64,000 bases of DNA. Source: Cyclina sinensis. Lineage: Eukaryota > Mollusca > Bivalvia > Venerida > Veneridae. Both the position numbers and the translations under genes were made by a program. The notes beneath the pieces are model-generated. The model was not told the origin of the DNA. It saw nothing but the letters and a program-made list of their open reading frames with translations, and did no database searches. This document shows, one piece after another, positions 1 through 12,631 of this stretch (position 1 is its first letter; each line of letters opens with the position of its first letter). Location of the stretch: NCBI GenBank assembly GCA_012932295.1, contig JAAONU010000004.1:28250304-28314303 (forward strand). The letters run 5' to 3'.

Positions 1-333
1 TTGATATTACAAGTATATTTGTTATTCTAATCAAGCATGTTTGTTATTCTGTTCAAGCATGTTATTCCATTTGGTTACATAACAAAACAAACCAAGTTTC
101 AGTATCATAAATATCACCATTAACATCAAGAGATATATGGAAATAAAAGGTTGAACAAATATGTTGTTGTTGTTCTTCTTCAAAAAATGTGCATTACCTT
201 AGTTATAATATGTATGATCAGGCAGGTCTTCAATTTAAAGATATATATAAATTAAATTTCTTTTATTGGCATCTGCAAACAAAAAAGAGTGCTGTAGATT
301 AAGGTTCCTTAAAAATACAGTAAAACCGTACAC

Positions 334-357
334 TCAAATGGACATAAGTCCATTTGA
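334..357. repeat. 10 bp perfect inverted repeat (hairpin)
   Basis: TCAAATGGAC and GTCCATTTGA pair perfectly around the 4-base loop ATAA. No neighbouring gene gives it a role; it may be chance or the end of a decayed palindromic element. Confidence 0.6.
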
Positions 358-1189
358 ATTTTTCTTGTTTATGCATTGTTTGCTTACGGATTCTTAATTA
401 TTGTTTGACTGGGAGATTCAAAATGGAACATCCGATCTGCAGTACTATAGTATTCTAAAGGTTTCTGTAAAATACTTTGCTTCCTAGGCTCCTAGTAAGT
501 CTGGATCATTGCGATATAGACAGAACAGGGTCTCACGTGCACGCATGCTCTAAGTCCTGTTGGTTCTCATGAATGGTGATAAGTTTGATAGTTGATTATT
601 ATAGTATTGTAGGGTTCTGTTACTTAGGTTGTGAAAACAGATGTTGGTATCAATAAATATTCTAACCAACAGTTATAGGTTTTGAGCGTGTTTAAACTCG
701 TCGTTAAGGTTTTATGATTATACGCAATTAGATCGCATAGATATTCATTTCATAAAACTCTTATCATTTTTAATCATAGTTCCAATATTAGTTTGTTTTT
801 ACATAAAAAAATAATCATTGCAATAACTGTATATAATACTGATTCCATACTTAATTTGTACAAATAAGTATTGGGATTCGTTTCTGTGTTGTTTGTTTGG
901 TTCAGTATTTAGCTAGCTGAGAAGAAACGCCACAATACTAGTTTGCATCTTTATCGGTCAAGGTTTATGCACATGTAAAAGATTCATTCAAATGACTTAT
1001 TTTGCTTAAAATGTTTATACGGTGATCGAAATGATAAATGACTCTAGACGTTTACTTTAAGAATTTCAAAGTTAAATGTCAAAAAATGTTAAATGTCATT
1101 CAGAAAAAAATCCTGTGATTTTATAGATGTTTCCTTAATTTTTATAACATGCGTATTTGCTAAAATTGACTTTTTGTGCCAAATAACGC

Positions 1190-1400
1190 GTGACTTCTTT
1201 TTGCGCTGAAGTCGACGTCGTTTATATTGCTATGTCACGCCATTTTACGCCAAAGAGGACGTTGTTTTTTTACATTAAAATTACATCATTTTTACGCCGA
1301 AATTGGACATTGTTTATAACAAATGTTAATATAATATCATTCACCTGAAGAAGAATCAAATAAACTCGAAACGCGTAGTGAACAATTGGCAGTTTGTCTT
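1190..1400. repeat. Possible dispersed-repeat relic (GACGTC/ACGCC-rich)
   Basis: The segment has several phrases of the type ACGCC, GACGTCGTT and GGACGTTG, unlike the AT-rich flanks, and ends with CCTGAAGAAG followed 15 bases later by CGAAACGCG. I recall this last pair of motifs at the ends of dispersed retroelement-like repeats in many animal genomes. No reverse transcriptase or other coding trace is visible, so the class is unknown. Confidence 0.3.
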
Positions 1401-3319
1401 CCTTTATTCATTTATAAAGTTAAATGTCATAAAATTGGAACGTTTGAAATAAGTTCATTCAGAATCAACACTTTTACTGTCTGTTGTTCACGCACTTGGA
1501 TTGTTTGAAGAGAACTGAATAAATAGGATTACATTAGAGGGTTTGGTCATGAGGTTGGGGACAGGGTAATATCACTTCTAATCACTTGACAAATGGTTTT
1601 GATTAGGCTTTTCCCTAAGAGAAATCCCGTCATATCAAGACTCGTGTTACTGAAAGCTCCGGTATATCTTTTGTTTGAATTTTCCATCACTGTACAAAAC
1701 ATTTTCATTTAGGTCAACATACACATTGAGAGAAAGGGGGATGAGATATATTGGTTTTTGCGGGAACAAATGCCAAAGAAAATAGTGGCAGTGAATAAAC
1801 CTGTCTGGTCAAACTGTAAAAGCAAGACTGATTTAAGTATTAATAAGAAATTATAAAGGATAACTATAGGGTTAGTTTTCTCTTTAGCCTAATAGCAAAC
1901 AAAATCAAACATAATATCCCTTATCAAAGAAGTTTTGTTTTTTTGACAATTGCCGTTTCTTTAGTTTGTTTCCGTTAACATTGATGTACGGTGATAAGTA
2001 ATAGAGTATTATATAAATTCGCTAATGTAAATACAATATGATGTTACAGCTTTTCAAACGCATTTCTTTCTGTAGTAGCGAAATTTTAAGAAGGTGAACT
2101 TTGTGATTGTATCTGTGTTTTATGTTTGTGCTTTAGTGTGTATATTAGTAGAATATTCAAAATATCACAGTTCACTCCTATCAATGTTGAATTCATTTAC
2201 TGTATTTATGTAATACGTTTTGAAGTGAATTTCATTCTGATTAATCAAACAGAAGTTAAGATGACGTTAAAGATACGTTTTTAATTAGTTGATTGCATTT
2301 CGCTCCAGATAAAAATATTAAAGCAGATGGTAAAACAAAATTTAGTCGAAGTGTGTCTTTTCAAACGAACGTTACATCTTTCTCTCTATTTCTGTGAATT
2401 TTAAAATAAATTTACTTTCCAAGAATGAACGGAAAGTAAAATATGCATAATTATAATTAATAATTAAAAATACATTTCAAATACAAACTATTGTTCTTAA
2501 CATCTTATGAAATAGAGCCTATTTGTAATTCATTATTCCTTATTCACCAGATATTGTAAAATCTAACTGACAGAGCGAGCTGGTAAAACATTTTTACGTG
2601 ACCAATCAGAATTGACAATTGAGAAAGTAGGAAGTTGAAAAATATGTAACAGAAATAGTGACCTTTGTTTCACTTCGATACTATTGAAAGACGCTTTATT
2701 AAAGGGAATACCAATTTTATTTGTTAAAATTCTTTGGTGTTAAACTTCTTACCTCAGACTTATGATCAAGTAATTTCTTAGCGACCAGTGTTTAAGAAAT
2801 GGAAACAAAAAATTGTATAGCAAACTAAATCAGGCACAGGAGTAAAAATAAACCCATGAATCATCGATACAAAAGGGGGATTGTTAAATAACATCTTTGC
2901 GTAATAAAAGTAGGTGTAAACCATACTGTGATGTTTCAATAATTGATGAGATAGGGAAGTTAAGAAGGAATTTTATCACTACAGTACATTGCTAATGATA
3001 TTTTAAGATATTGAGATACTAAATTCGACTGTGTAAAGCCATTAGTGACCAAAGACAGAATAGTTTGACATTTGAAACATTTTGGTTTTTAAGGTGCAGA
3101 TGAGACATTTAACAGAATTTTACTAATTTATATTAATGATATGTATAACATAATATTTAGCAAACTTTCACTAATATGTGAAAACAAAGAAGTACTATCC
3201 TTTTTCCATAAGAAAAAAAAATATTGTAGTTTAAGCAAGCGAAGCAAAGTGGCCTTGTTCAGTAATTCGTTTCCTCTTATGTTCTCTTAGAGTGTATGCA
3301 TGGTTAAAAGATTCATGCA

Positions 3320-3410
3320 ATTGACATTCACAGTGAAGTAACGACACGTGTGAAACTGATGTATTGACATTCACAGTGAAGTAATGATACGTGTGAAACT
3401 GATGTATTGA
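3320..3410. repeat. 43 bp tandem duplication, two copies
   Basis: Two copies start at 3320 and 3363 and share the phrase TTGACATTCACAGTGAAGTA with only a few substitutions; the start of a third copy is visible at 3406. Confidence 0.85.
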
Positions 3411-4548
3411 TATACATATTTAAAAATATTTTTTTTTATCTTATGAAGTCATTATGATATGTAATAGTGAGTTAGAGTTTTGACATTAATGCAATAAAAT
3501 TTAGATGGTTACTTCTTGCACATTTATTTACGAATAGACGTTTTCCAAATAATGTCATTTATGTAATAGTCTTAATGGAAGAAAATATGGAAACAGAAAG
3601 AGTAAATTTAATGTGGATTGTGTGTTTATTTGTTTACATTAAAGTAATGTTTTCCAAAATCACGAAGTTCTTGTCTGCAATCAGCATGTATCATGCTTGT
3701 TTAAAGATAACCTGTCCATAAAATCATAGAACAGAACAATGTTTAAATGCAATTTTGACCTGGTAAAGACAACTATATACATGCTAGGTGTAATTTAAGT
3801 GGTGTCGTGACGAAAATATGAGGCAAATTTCCATAAAATTGGAAGAAAAATGTATTCGTTTTTGTATCAGGCTATTGACTTTGGTATAAAACAAAGATTA
3901 CAACTGGTTAAAATTCACAACAACACAAAGAATCGAGAGATAGAAAGACCATTAAGTCTCGGTGAGATTCACGAATGGCTTAAAATTGCATAGTTTCGGT
4001 TTGCATCCATTAGCATTAATCACAAACAATTTGTTTTAGTTCCTTACTTTAGTTGGCACATTTTTTGTATCACCGGCTCTGCTACTTATTCAATATCTAA
4101 TGTCAAATATATCTTTCAAACCATTAATCACAGTATAAATGGCTTTTCCTCTGCTTTTTACTGGGTAGATTTAAAGTCTTGGATAGACTCCTGAAAAGGA
4201 ATCTTTACCCCTCATAAGCCGAAAAATAACAACTAGCGGCAAACATTTAATTGTAATGATAAACTGAAGTTGCACTTACGTATGTTATGCAAATTTGAAA
4301 AAAAGAATGTAAATAAAGTAAAGAAATTAAAAGGTTTCTGTTAAAATTTGTAGTTTACATGAAACCTAGCTGATATACATGTTTATTTTGATTATACCTG
4401 CCGAAAAAGTGTAAGATTCCTATAGACTAGTAAGATCTTTGAAGATACGGTTCCTGAGGAAGTCAAAAATTTCTAAAATACATGTACTAGTGACACAAAA
4501 CATAATATAACAATGTCTGCACTTAACGATTATTCTTTTACCCTTATT

Positions 4549-4647
4549 TACATAATGAAGGTATAGAAACTAAGTCATCTGCAAAATTCCACTAATAAAA
4601 TTCAAGACGTTATAGAAACTGGGGCTGTGAAAATGTTCGCATTATGA
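4549..4647 (+). pseudogene. Broken terminal-exon relic, family 1, copy A
   Basis: This is the counterpart of the open exon at 15811-15919. It still reads NKIQDVIETGAVKMFAL followed by TGA at 4645-4647, against NKIQDVVETVPVQVFALKK and TAA in copy B, with a synonymous GAC/GAT change. The upstream part has a net 4-base insertion relative to B, which shifts the frame, and the splice-acceptor stretch TTTTCGCAG present in B is missing. A conserved 3' block (TGCTGTTAAAAGCAATCT) starts about 44 nt after the stop. Read as a dead copy; the protein family is not recognised. Confidence 0.5.
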
Positions 4648-5281
4648 AAAATATTAGATGTTGTATTATTAAGTATTCCAAGTAATAGACACCAATGCTG
4701 TTAAAAGCAATCTAAATAATGAGGAAAGTAAGATTTATAGTCAGAAGTTAGTTCCATAGCGCTGTGTAATGCGAAGCTATGGTAGGTTTTGTGAATTCCA
4801 ATAATTTGTTTAGAAAAGTACTTTTCTTGTAGTATACAAATAATTTTCCACTGAACGGCAATGTCTGATGAGAACTAGTACAGCATTACTCTTTTTACAA
4901 GAACAGCAAAGAGATTCATTTTGGTGGTAACAGAAGATGTGGGACTTGATTTTGTATCTAAGGCCCTGTGATATTTATGCGTAAACTTGAAATTTGATAG
5001 TTCCTTCTTTGAAAAGAAAGACTTGCTAAACTATAGCTGAATAATATGAATCTCTCTAAAGAAAGAAGTGTATTTTATTGAAGAGTTTTAGCATCTATAT
5101 AATAATATTTTCTCTTCGAATGGAACAGAGACGAACATTGCTTTTAGAGAACATCTTCAATATATCAACCTCTCTAAAATCATATTTCAGTCACTCGCAA
5201 CGAACAACAAAACATCTTTCGAATGAAACTTTCTCTATAAAGAGAAGAGTGTATATTCCTTGACTTGCTAACATTAGAAGA

Positions 5282-5465
5282 CGAGGTTAAAACTAAAATA
5301 TCAACACTTCAAAACAAAAATGGGACGTTATCTAATCATCTGTAATTACCGACACAATCCGCACACAAAAGTGGTAGTGCAAAAATGATTGGTGAGGACA
5401 GAATTACTAGTTCTTGTATTATTTTATGACTTGTTTTACACAGAAACGATCTGTTTGTGATGTTA
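5282..5465 (+). pseudogene. Broken counterpart of the 16.5 kb exon-like block, copy A
   Basis: Aligns with 16527-16715. Relative to that copy there are third-position changes (CCA/CCG, TCT/TCC, ACA/ACT), a 6 nt in-frame deletion, a TTA-to-TAA stop early on and a later single-base loss. The pattern suggests a once-coding segment that is now disrupted; ancestry as plain non-coding sequence cannot be excluded. Confidence 0.3.
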
Positions 5466-6284
5466 ATTATTACTGAAATAAACTTGTTTTTAATAAAAAA
5501 AAATCTGTTTAAAAATGGCTGTTTGTATATTCAATATTCAGTCTTTTAAGACACATCCTTGGATGGTGTGCTGTCAAATATCATAGGATACTCTGTACTC
5601 ATGCTGATTTGTATTAAACTTATATCTCTTTAAAACGGCTCATGCCCTACAAAAAAAACTTATTGAAAATAAACAACCATTAAATTACCTACCACAACGT
5701 TTAGAAATTATAGTAATTTTTGACTGTTCGATTTCTGTTTGGTGTTTTCGTTATTATGTCAGAAGGCATCGATTGTCTGAGTGTCAGAAGCAGTTGTTAT
5801 CAAGGCTTTGCAAATAAACTGTAAATAATGGTCAAGAAAACATAGGATAATAAACAGTGATAAATGAACATTAAACTCACAGTTTTAATAAACAGGGTTT
5901 TGTTCGTCGCATTTTTTTTCTGTTGTTTTGCAACTTTCTATTAGCGCAATGTCAGAAAACAATCAAATAATGATTACGGTTGATAATTTCTATTGAATTA
6001 TAAATTTTATTCATTAATAATGCATACTACAAGGTACAGTCACCATTTTGTACAGGCTTAGTTTCGTAAGAAAGTTCTAGTCACATCATTAATTAAATAG
6101 AGTTGCATTTCTGTATGCTTAAAACAATAACTTACAAAAAAAACTTTTTATGATGTTATGTGTATTCTTTTTCCACATTGTTGATAAAGATTTAAAGAAC
6201 ACGATACTATACATAGAAACACTGATATTACAATTTGTTCTGTTCTGTGTTATACGCTTCCATGTCAATCAAGTGGGAAGAAAC

Positions 6285-6400
6285 CACTCAAAAGCGAAAG
6301 AAAACACCTAAGTGCGAAAAATAAAACTTGAGTGCGATAAAGCTCACTGAAGTGCAAATGAAAACACTCAAATGCAAGAGAAAACTTTCAAATGCGTAAG
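6285..6400. repeat. Degenerate short tandem repeat, about 19 bp period (copy A)
   Basis: Repeated phrases of the form ACTCAAATGCGAAAGAAAAC, about six imperfect copies. The same tract is present in copy B at 18070-18190, so it predates the duplication. Confidence 0.75.
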
Positions 6401-9307
6401 TAAAGGAAAGCGAACAATATCAAGCTTATCGTAGAGAAAACATTTTGTTCAGTGATGGAATGTCATAGATTATTTGAGTTGTCCGTATAGCTACTCCCTC
6501 TATTGTAAGAGGTACAGAAAAATGGCTCCTGAATAAAATAATATCCCGGTGAGTTTGGAGGCTGCAATGATAAAAAAAACATAAATTAATCGAAATGTAT
6601 TTAGGATACTTCTCCTGTAACTGTTGTGATATGTAAGATAAAATTCAATAAGTGTCGATAATGTTTAATCAATTTGTTTCCGAAAACAGTGCCAGAAAAA
6701 CTGAAATTGCATATGCCTTGGCTGTCAAATAGACATTTTGTGAAATCTCCGTTTCATTTTTATCCCTTATAACAGTTATTTCGAGAAGTTGAACACTGGT
6801 TGTATTATTTATATTTTTTCTTTTCATTCTGTGATATGTGAATAAGTCAAAAGTGGACAAAGGAACATGGTTATTGTGTGATATTGGACATCTACGTGTT
6901 TATCTGAAGAAACCCATTTTAAAACACATTATTCTGTTGTTGCTTTTGTAAGGGATATGTTGGAGTGATACAGTTTTTTACGAGCGTTCTGTTTCCTAGT
7001 CCGATTTTTGTTTTTGGCATCATTAATATATTTTTTAAGTTTATTGTAAGGATTATAGAAAAAAAATGTCTATAACATATATTGTAAAAAGGATATTATA
7101 ACTTGTTTGCTTAAATGTATGTAAGTTGTTTTGTAGTCTGACATTAAAAAAGTAAATATTTCAAAATTTACTTATACCTTGTATATATACAAGTTTACAA
7201 AACGAACAACTTGTACCCAAGTAATTGACATCGATAAAGGTTATTTACGTTTATTTTGTTGAGTAATATTGTGACTTATCATGTAAAAATATTTGGAATT
7301 AATAAAAAAATCTATTTAGAATTAAAACAAGTATTTCAGATTGGTGTTCTCAGCCCGAAGTGTAATTCATTTTTGTTTTGCCCCTAGAACAGCAACCAGA
7401 CTAAATAATAGCTTTTAACTGACTAGAGATATATTTAGGTTTGAAAGTTAGGAATGCGACCTAATGTTAAGAAAGTTACTATCAGAGCGAGCAGGCCTGC
7501 ATGATGAATAAATTCGTTCTAAATATTTCAACAACAAGTTATCGAACAAAATCAATCGTAGTAAGAGACAGTTGTTTATAAATGAAAATAGTAGCTATGT
7601 AATAGTTTTTTTTCTGACCATTTTAAAACTAATTCATAAATTAAAACCTAGTACTATGATACATATGTTGGCATAATGAATACCCTTAAGGATCTTAGAT
7701 ATAAAAATTTCCAATAATGCTTTTTTCTTGAATATCTACCGAGTTTTACACTTATTTTCTCAAAAATTAGTTAAAGAGAAATTGAATAACTTAATTTCAT
7801 TCATCCGTTTGTCTGTTGACGTGAATATGTATATGCAGCTGTCATCAGTATTTTGGGAATTATCTTGGATAATGTTCCTTAACTCTTCGTGAAATTGAGA
7901 AGTGATATTCCTTACGTAAACCGTCCTACAAGAGTTTTCAATATTTCATTGTACTGAATAGTGAATTATCAAGTAATCTGGCGAGAATACAAGATTTTAT
8001 CTTTATTTGGTAAAAATATCATACAGATCAGCATTTTCTGTGACAGTATGATGTAATGCTTTGATCACCTACTTGTTTTTTCTTTTTTTTATAAAATAAT
8101 ATAACAGTAACAAATCGATTCCATTAAGGTCAAAGAAACGTGGATGGAAATCCGGAGAACGTTAATTGTACTTTTAAGGAAAGATTGCCAGACAAAACTG
8201 TACAACTATAAACTCTTCGAGCCAATTATAAAAGGCACAATGTTGTAGTAAATATTAATTACATAGTATTAAAGGTGTTAGCAGAAAAACAAATGAATTG
8301 TTAGTTTTTGCAGTACGCCTAGCTGAAATGAGATATAATGTCCCAGTAGGTGTTAACCATAAACCAACGTAATAGTGTTTCGATTAGTATCAGAGGGTTT
8401 GAAATCACACTACGACTATTTAAGATTCATTAATGGACCTTTTGTTCTAGAAATAAACCTTGAAGTTCAATAGTGTAAGATTAGAGCTTATGAGAAACGA
8501 TACTAATGGTTTTAAAAACAAAAAGGAACCATCAATATCTCTTAAGAGTCGAACAGGCAAATAAATATTCTGAGACATTTGAAAAAAAAAACGTTAGAAT
8601 TAAAAGGTGTAGTTCTGAATATCGGTTTAAATATTAGAATCTGTAATAAAAGAAGCAAGTAGCTATGGCATTTTCGGTTTTGTTTCTGTCAATATCGTAA
8701 ATGCTCTCTGCTTAAAATTGATTCTCTGATTTGACAAATAATTCTTTCAGCGTTTTTTGCACTTTCGTCTAGTTTTTAAAGGCTAAGCCAGTCTAATTTT
8801 TCACTTTTCGGATTTGCTGAACATATATATCTCTATAATATATTAATTATGAAGATTTTAATAAAATTGAGTTGTTTTGTTGCCAGAAGTAAATGAAAGT
8901 TCTAAAAACTTAACACTTACATTTTTCCAAATAGACTGATAACATTTTGTCTTCAGAGACAGACTGTTGGTATTGCCTAATTTCAAAGGCCGTGACTTCT
9001 GCTTCTGGAATAAGTTATAACCTCAATATTTAAACAAATCAATGAGTTAGCAAACTATCATCGTGTTCGTTTTTCTGTTGCATATTATGTTAATTTTTGT
9101 TTTATATATTACTCTTAAAATGTCATTGTGGTACAGATGTTACAGAAATTGGTTTATTGTGGTTCTAATTTCTGTTAATATAAAAGAAGATTGAAGGGTG
9201 TAAAACGTTAAATTATAAGTCACACAATGTTACAAATCAGCGAAACAGTTCTACCTTTCTGTTACAGTGTTACAGTCCATTGCGCACGGCATAAAACCTG
9301 TGACAAC

Positions 9308-9425
9308 AATTCTTTTGCTCGGAGAACATGGGTTCGAATCCAGCTCTTTTTTTTCAAGACGCAAAGCATTTTTCTTCTACGAATGCCCATATTCATAAGA
9401 AACATATGTTCCATAAATTTTTAAG
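9308..9425 (+). mobile_element. tRNA-derived SINE relic, box A region deleted (copy A)
   Basis: A B-box-like GGGTTCGAATCC is followed by a T-rich stretch and then the body AAGACGCAAAGCAT...TTCATAAGAAACATATG, which matches the SINE at 22128-22285. About 30 bases covering the A-box region, present in copy B, are missing here. The element is at the equivalent position in both duplicated copies, so insertion preceded the duplication. Confidence 0.65.
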
Positions 9426-9439
9426 CTTTAACAAAATTA

Positions 9440-9905
9440 AGAGATATTTATCACAGTAACAATTCCCTGTTACATTGTCTAAAAGCTTAGAATAACATTG
9501 TCAAAGCTTTGATGTTTAACCTTTCGCCTTTGGAATTAAGCATTCAATGAATGTGTTAAGACATTTATTTGCTCGACTTATTTTAATGTCATGCGATACC
9601 GACACAGATTTACAAAATATAATCAATATCCATAGTAAATTGTAACTAGAGTCGTGATTGGTTGACCTTTTCAGCTCACTGCTGTCACTTCTCTATTAGG
9701 GCGGAGCTTATCGAATGCCAATCGGTTAGAAATTGATTGCATCATCTTGTTTATTCAAGAGGGTTGTTTATTTGAGCAGTTTTCCGAGATTTATGACTGT
9801 CAAAATTAGAGTTGTCCGGCACAAAACTTTAGCAGACAGTCAGGTGTCCGAGAGCAAGTTTAGAGCTGTCCTGGACGTCGGACTATAGAATTTGTAGAGC
9901 CCTGT
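9440..9905. mobile_element. About 460 bp segment present only in copy A, possible insertion
   Basis: Copy B runs directly from ...AGATATTTTG to CCCTGTATGTAGCTTTCC, while copy A has extra sequence between two CCCTGTT phrases (about 9466 and 9900). The repeated 7-mer could be a target duplication, but no terminal inverted repeats are clear. A deletion in B is the alternative. Confidence 0.4.
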
Positions 9906-10084
9906 TGTATGTAGCTTTCCCCCCCACTTACTTTCTGCCTTCATATGTACACATGAATGATTCAGTGATTAATGATAAAACTTAATATTTCCTCAAATAT
10001 ATCTGGAGCCTGTGCAAGAAAATCTGTTTAAGCTAAAACGCATGATAAGAGCAGTCAGGTTTGAAATGAATAAAGTATGTATGC

Positions 10085-10230
10085 ATTTAATGTCATATTG
10101 AGTAATCAAAGAAATAAGAGAAAGAAAGCCAGCTCCAGAGAGCGTTGAATATGACGCTTTGTTAGGTATGGTGAATGAAATCAGGTTCGGGGCAGACATT
10201 AGTCTCGATGGTTAACCTTATCTGCTAAAT
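10085..10230 (+). repeat. Recurring paralogous block Y, copy A
   Basis: Contains GCGTTGAATATGACGCTTTG and TTAGGTATGGTGAAT, matched at 22495-22640 and in shorter form at 35430-35530 (GCGCTTAGTTAGGAATGGTG...GTCAGACTTTTGTCTC...TGATGCAAAA). It is also loosely similar to the sequence downstream of the family 1 stop codon near 4740-4790. It is part of the array unit; no conserved reading frame was found. Confidence 0.55.
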
Positions 10231-10779
10231 GATGCAAAAATGTCTATTTGGACTGTAAAGTTGATTAACTTAGATCTCCAAATGATCTTTTAGGGCATGA
10301 TTTACCATTTTGTATTGGTATGTGAGGTTAAAAATCTGACTTTTGGTCATGTAACCGCTATGTTATGCTATCGTTATTAGTCTGACTCCTTATGTAAGCA
10401 GGTTAATAGGACGGATAGATGTTTGGTTTCCAAAATTATGATTGTTGTTAATTATATTCTAAACATTGAAAAAAGGTTACATTTATAAGATTTTTGGTAT
10501 GAATTGCATGGCTGCCATATAGATTTTAGAGCATAAAAACAATTTGAATTAGTTTAAACAATAGCTGTTTGAGCAAAGTCAACATGTTCAACTATTAATT
10601 TATGTCTGCTTAGCATATAATTTGAATACAAAATAAGACATAAACGGGATAATCATGTAACATGACTTAAAGTAGTGTGCAAGTGCATAAAATCATCTTG
10701 GCTTGCAGGGTTACGATCAGAGGAAAAAGCCATACATCATCAAATGCATTTTTAACTGTTGTTACCTATAAACGACGTT

Positions 10780-10802
10780 CACACACACACACACACACAC
10801 AC
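10780..10802. repeat. (CA)n microsatellite
   Basis: About eleven CA units, followed by an ACAAAAACAACAAAAACA tract. Copy B has only TTACACAAAAGG here, so the expansion happened after the duplication. Confidence 0.95.
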
Positions 10803-11189
10803 CAACAAAAACAACAAAAACAAGCACAACAAGAAATTATGGAATATAACTATAATTGAAGGGAATTGGGAGTTGAAAGAAATTCAAGTCGTTGTAAACT
10901 AAAGTAGCTGGTGATATGTAAAAACATGTTTTACATACACTATTTTTGATTGTATGAAATCTTTTGTTAACTTTAAATGTTTTAGTGTGCGATGCCAGAG
11001 CAAAAAGCAGTAGAACACTCATTCATATGCACGGTTATTGCAGATTTGATGACAGAGTTTCAACAGATTTGGAGAATGTGTTCGTTTCAGTACAACATGT
11101 ATACAATAGAGGTAAACTTTCGATATCCACGTTATCTTACCAATTTAATGTAACATTTCGATTATGGTCAACACACACACACACCGAGG

Positions 11190-11285
11190 AAACAACAAAT
11201 AAAATGTATTTGATTTCACAGCTGGAATTGCCAACGGTATTTACGAAACCTCATAAATTGTTTCAGTTTGATAACAAAGAGAAAG
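11190..11285 (+). repeat. Recurring paralogous block Q, copy A
   Basis: Pattern AATAAAATGTATTTG, TTTCACAG, then (G)GAATTGCCAA and a TTTGATAACAAA-like tail. The same order of short phrases occurs at 23455-23560, 26590-26690, 36745-36860 and, weakly, 31690-31765. Spacing varies and frames are not preserved, so it is treated as a non-coding marker of the array. Confidence 0.55.
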
Positions 11286-11605
11286 CCCATTCAAGGTATT
11301 GCAGTTAAGTAACGATCGAAGATTTGTTCTTACGAAGTCACCAAACATTGAGTAATAAATTCGAATATAATGTTCCCAGGTTGAGAGGTGATTGATTTTT
11401 TTAACAGAATACTTCAGTTTTTATCCACCGACATAATTGCTAGGTTGTTATTTGCACAGCAGTCTGTCATGAAAATGAACAATGTTACTCGAAAAAATAT
11501 TTAATTTCCATTCTGTTTTGAGGTTTTCCTGTATACTATACTTGCGATAGTTTATCATAGCTATCCATTCTTCTCGAGAAATATTCATACGATTTCCTAT
11601 CACAA

Positions 11606-12140
11606 GTAAAGAAACTGCTCAGTCTTTTATTGCGACCGTAACAGACACTTTTAGAAGAGAAGCCGCCCATAAAGCAAATTCCTTACCTCTTTGCTATAAA
11701 GAGCTTAGATGAGAGATAAAACGAATGTAATATTTTGTTTCGTCTTTGAGTTTATAATGCAGTGATCACTACTTAAGTATTTATCAGTGTCGGTACTTTT
11801 GAAATCAATAGTTAGTATATCAAAGAAGATTTGACTGGCGTTTAAAAGGACTGAATATGGTTCAAATGTTTAAGTAAAGTAAAGAAACTGCTCAGTCTTT
11901 TATCTGTTTATTGCGACCGTAACAGACACGTTTTAGAGGAGAATTCCTGACCTCCGTGCTATAGAGAGCTTCGATGAAAGATTAAATGAATGTAATATTT
12001 TGTTTCGTCTTTGAGTTTATAATGCAGTGATCACTACTTAAGTATTTATCATTGTTGGTACTTTTGAAACCGATTGTTAATATATCAAAAATTATTTGCC
12101 TGGCTTTTAAAAGGACTTAATATGGTTCAAATGTTTGAAA
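11606..12140. repeat. Local tandem duplication of about 265 bp (copy A only)
   Basis: AAGTAAAGAAACTGCTCAGT opens both halves (about 11606 and 11877) and both continue through GCGACCGTAACAGACAC, TTTCGTCTTTGAGTTTATAA and AATATGGTTCAAATGTTT. Copy B has a single version at about 23950-24190, so this duplication arose after the A/B split. Confidence 0.88.
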
Positions 12141-12303
12141 CATAAAGGAAGTATAAAAAATTTCCTTGTGTAATTTTATGTTTTTGACACATTTTAATGA
12201 GGGCGGAAACCTTTTAGACAATTTCTTTTCCTAAGAAAACAAATTCCGATTGTGATATAATACAAACAATCTTTATAAATCCTAAATAGATGGCTTTGTT
12301 TTC

Positions 12304-12517
12304 TTAACCCTTAACGTTCTGGAACCGAAAGTGATTAGCCTTTGCCACCAGTATAGAGCCAGGCCAGCCTGCACATCCGTGCAGTCTGACCAGGCTCTAT
12401 ACTGTTGGTAGCTCCATTTTTGTATTTTGATATTGAAATCCCTTAAACTTTGAATGGACTGTTCCAAATTCAAAGCTTGGCTAATCCATTACAAAATTTC
12501 AGCATGTTCAGGGTTAA
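12304..12517. mobile_element. piggyBac-type MITE (206 bp) flanked by TTAA
   Basis: TTAA at 12304-12307 and 12514-12517 flank an insert starting CCCTTAACG and ending TGTTCAGGG, that is CCCT...AGGG termini, as in TTAA-targeting piggyBac-like elements. Copy B lacks it (TTTTCCTAATGACAGTC), giving an empty-site comparison. The centre has a 24 bp stem, GTATAGAGCC...CTGCAC with GTGCAG...GGCTCTATAC, having three mismatches and the 4-base loop ATCC. No coding capacity, so it would need a transposase in trans. I recall this hairpin as abundant in clam genomes, but this was not searched. Confidence 0.85.
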
Positions 12518-12524
12518 TAACAGT

Positions 12525-12631
12525 CTTATTATTGATTGCTGCCTAGGCAAGTGACTTTAATTCAGAACAGTTGCTACTTAAATATCCCAGTCAGTGTGAA
12601 AATTGTATTCATACGCAAGTACTCAGTAAAG
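12525..12631 (+). other. Leader-like block R with conserved splice donor, copy A
   Basis: Aligned phrases: GCAAGTGACT, AAATATCCCAGTCAGTGTGA, CATACGCAAG. They recur in the same order at 24370-24507 and, more diverged, at 32540-32696. All three end in AAG|GTRATT (donor after 12631 here), while internal gaps are not multiples of three. This fits a 5' untranslated first exon with its donor rather than coding sequence. A shared GATATAATACAAAC phrase about 270 bp upstream in A (about 90 bp without the MITE insertion) could belong to the promoter. Function is inferred only from conservation. Confidence 0.4.

Larger units (their letters stand above)
1..3744. other. AT-rich non-coding stretch, no gene seen
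   Basis: No frame longer than about 60 codons and no recognisable protein motif on either strand. It contains only a small perfect hairpin at 334-357, a possible repeat relic at 1190-1400 and a 43 bp tandem pair at 3320-3410, listed separately. It lies just left of the large duplicated unit and I could not align it convincingly with anything else in the window. Confidence 0.6.

Noticed and set aside
1341..1376. Hammerhead ribozyme-like core (CTGAAGA ... GAAA)
   Set aside because: The two core strings are present at a suitable distance, but stem II does not pair next to CTGAAGA and no stem I/III partners were found.
10964..11308. 114-codon + strand frame in copy A
   Set aside because: The matching region of copy B (about 23240-23500) has in-frame stops and frameshifts, and the frame runs through an ACACAC microsatellite. 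No domain is seen.
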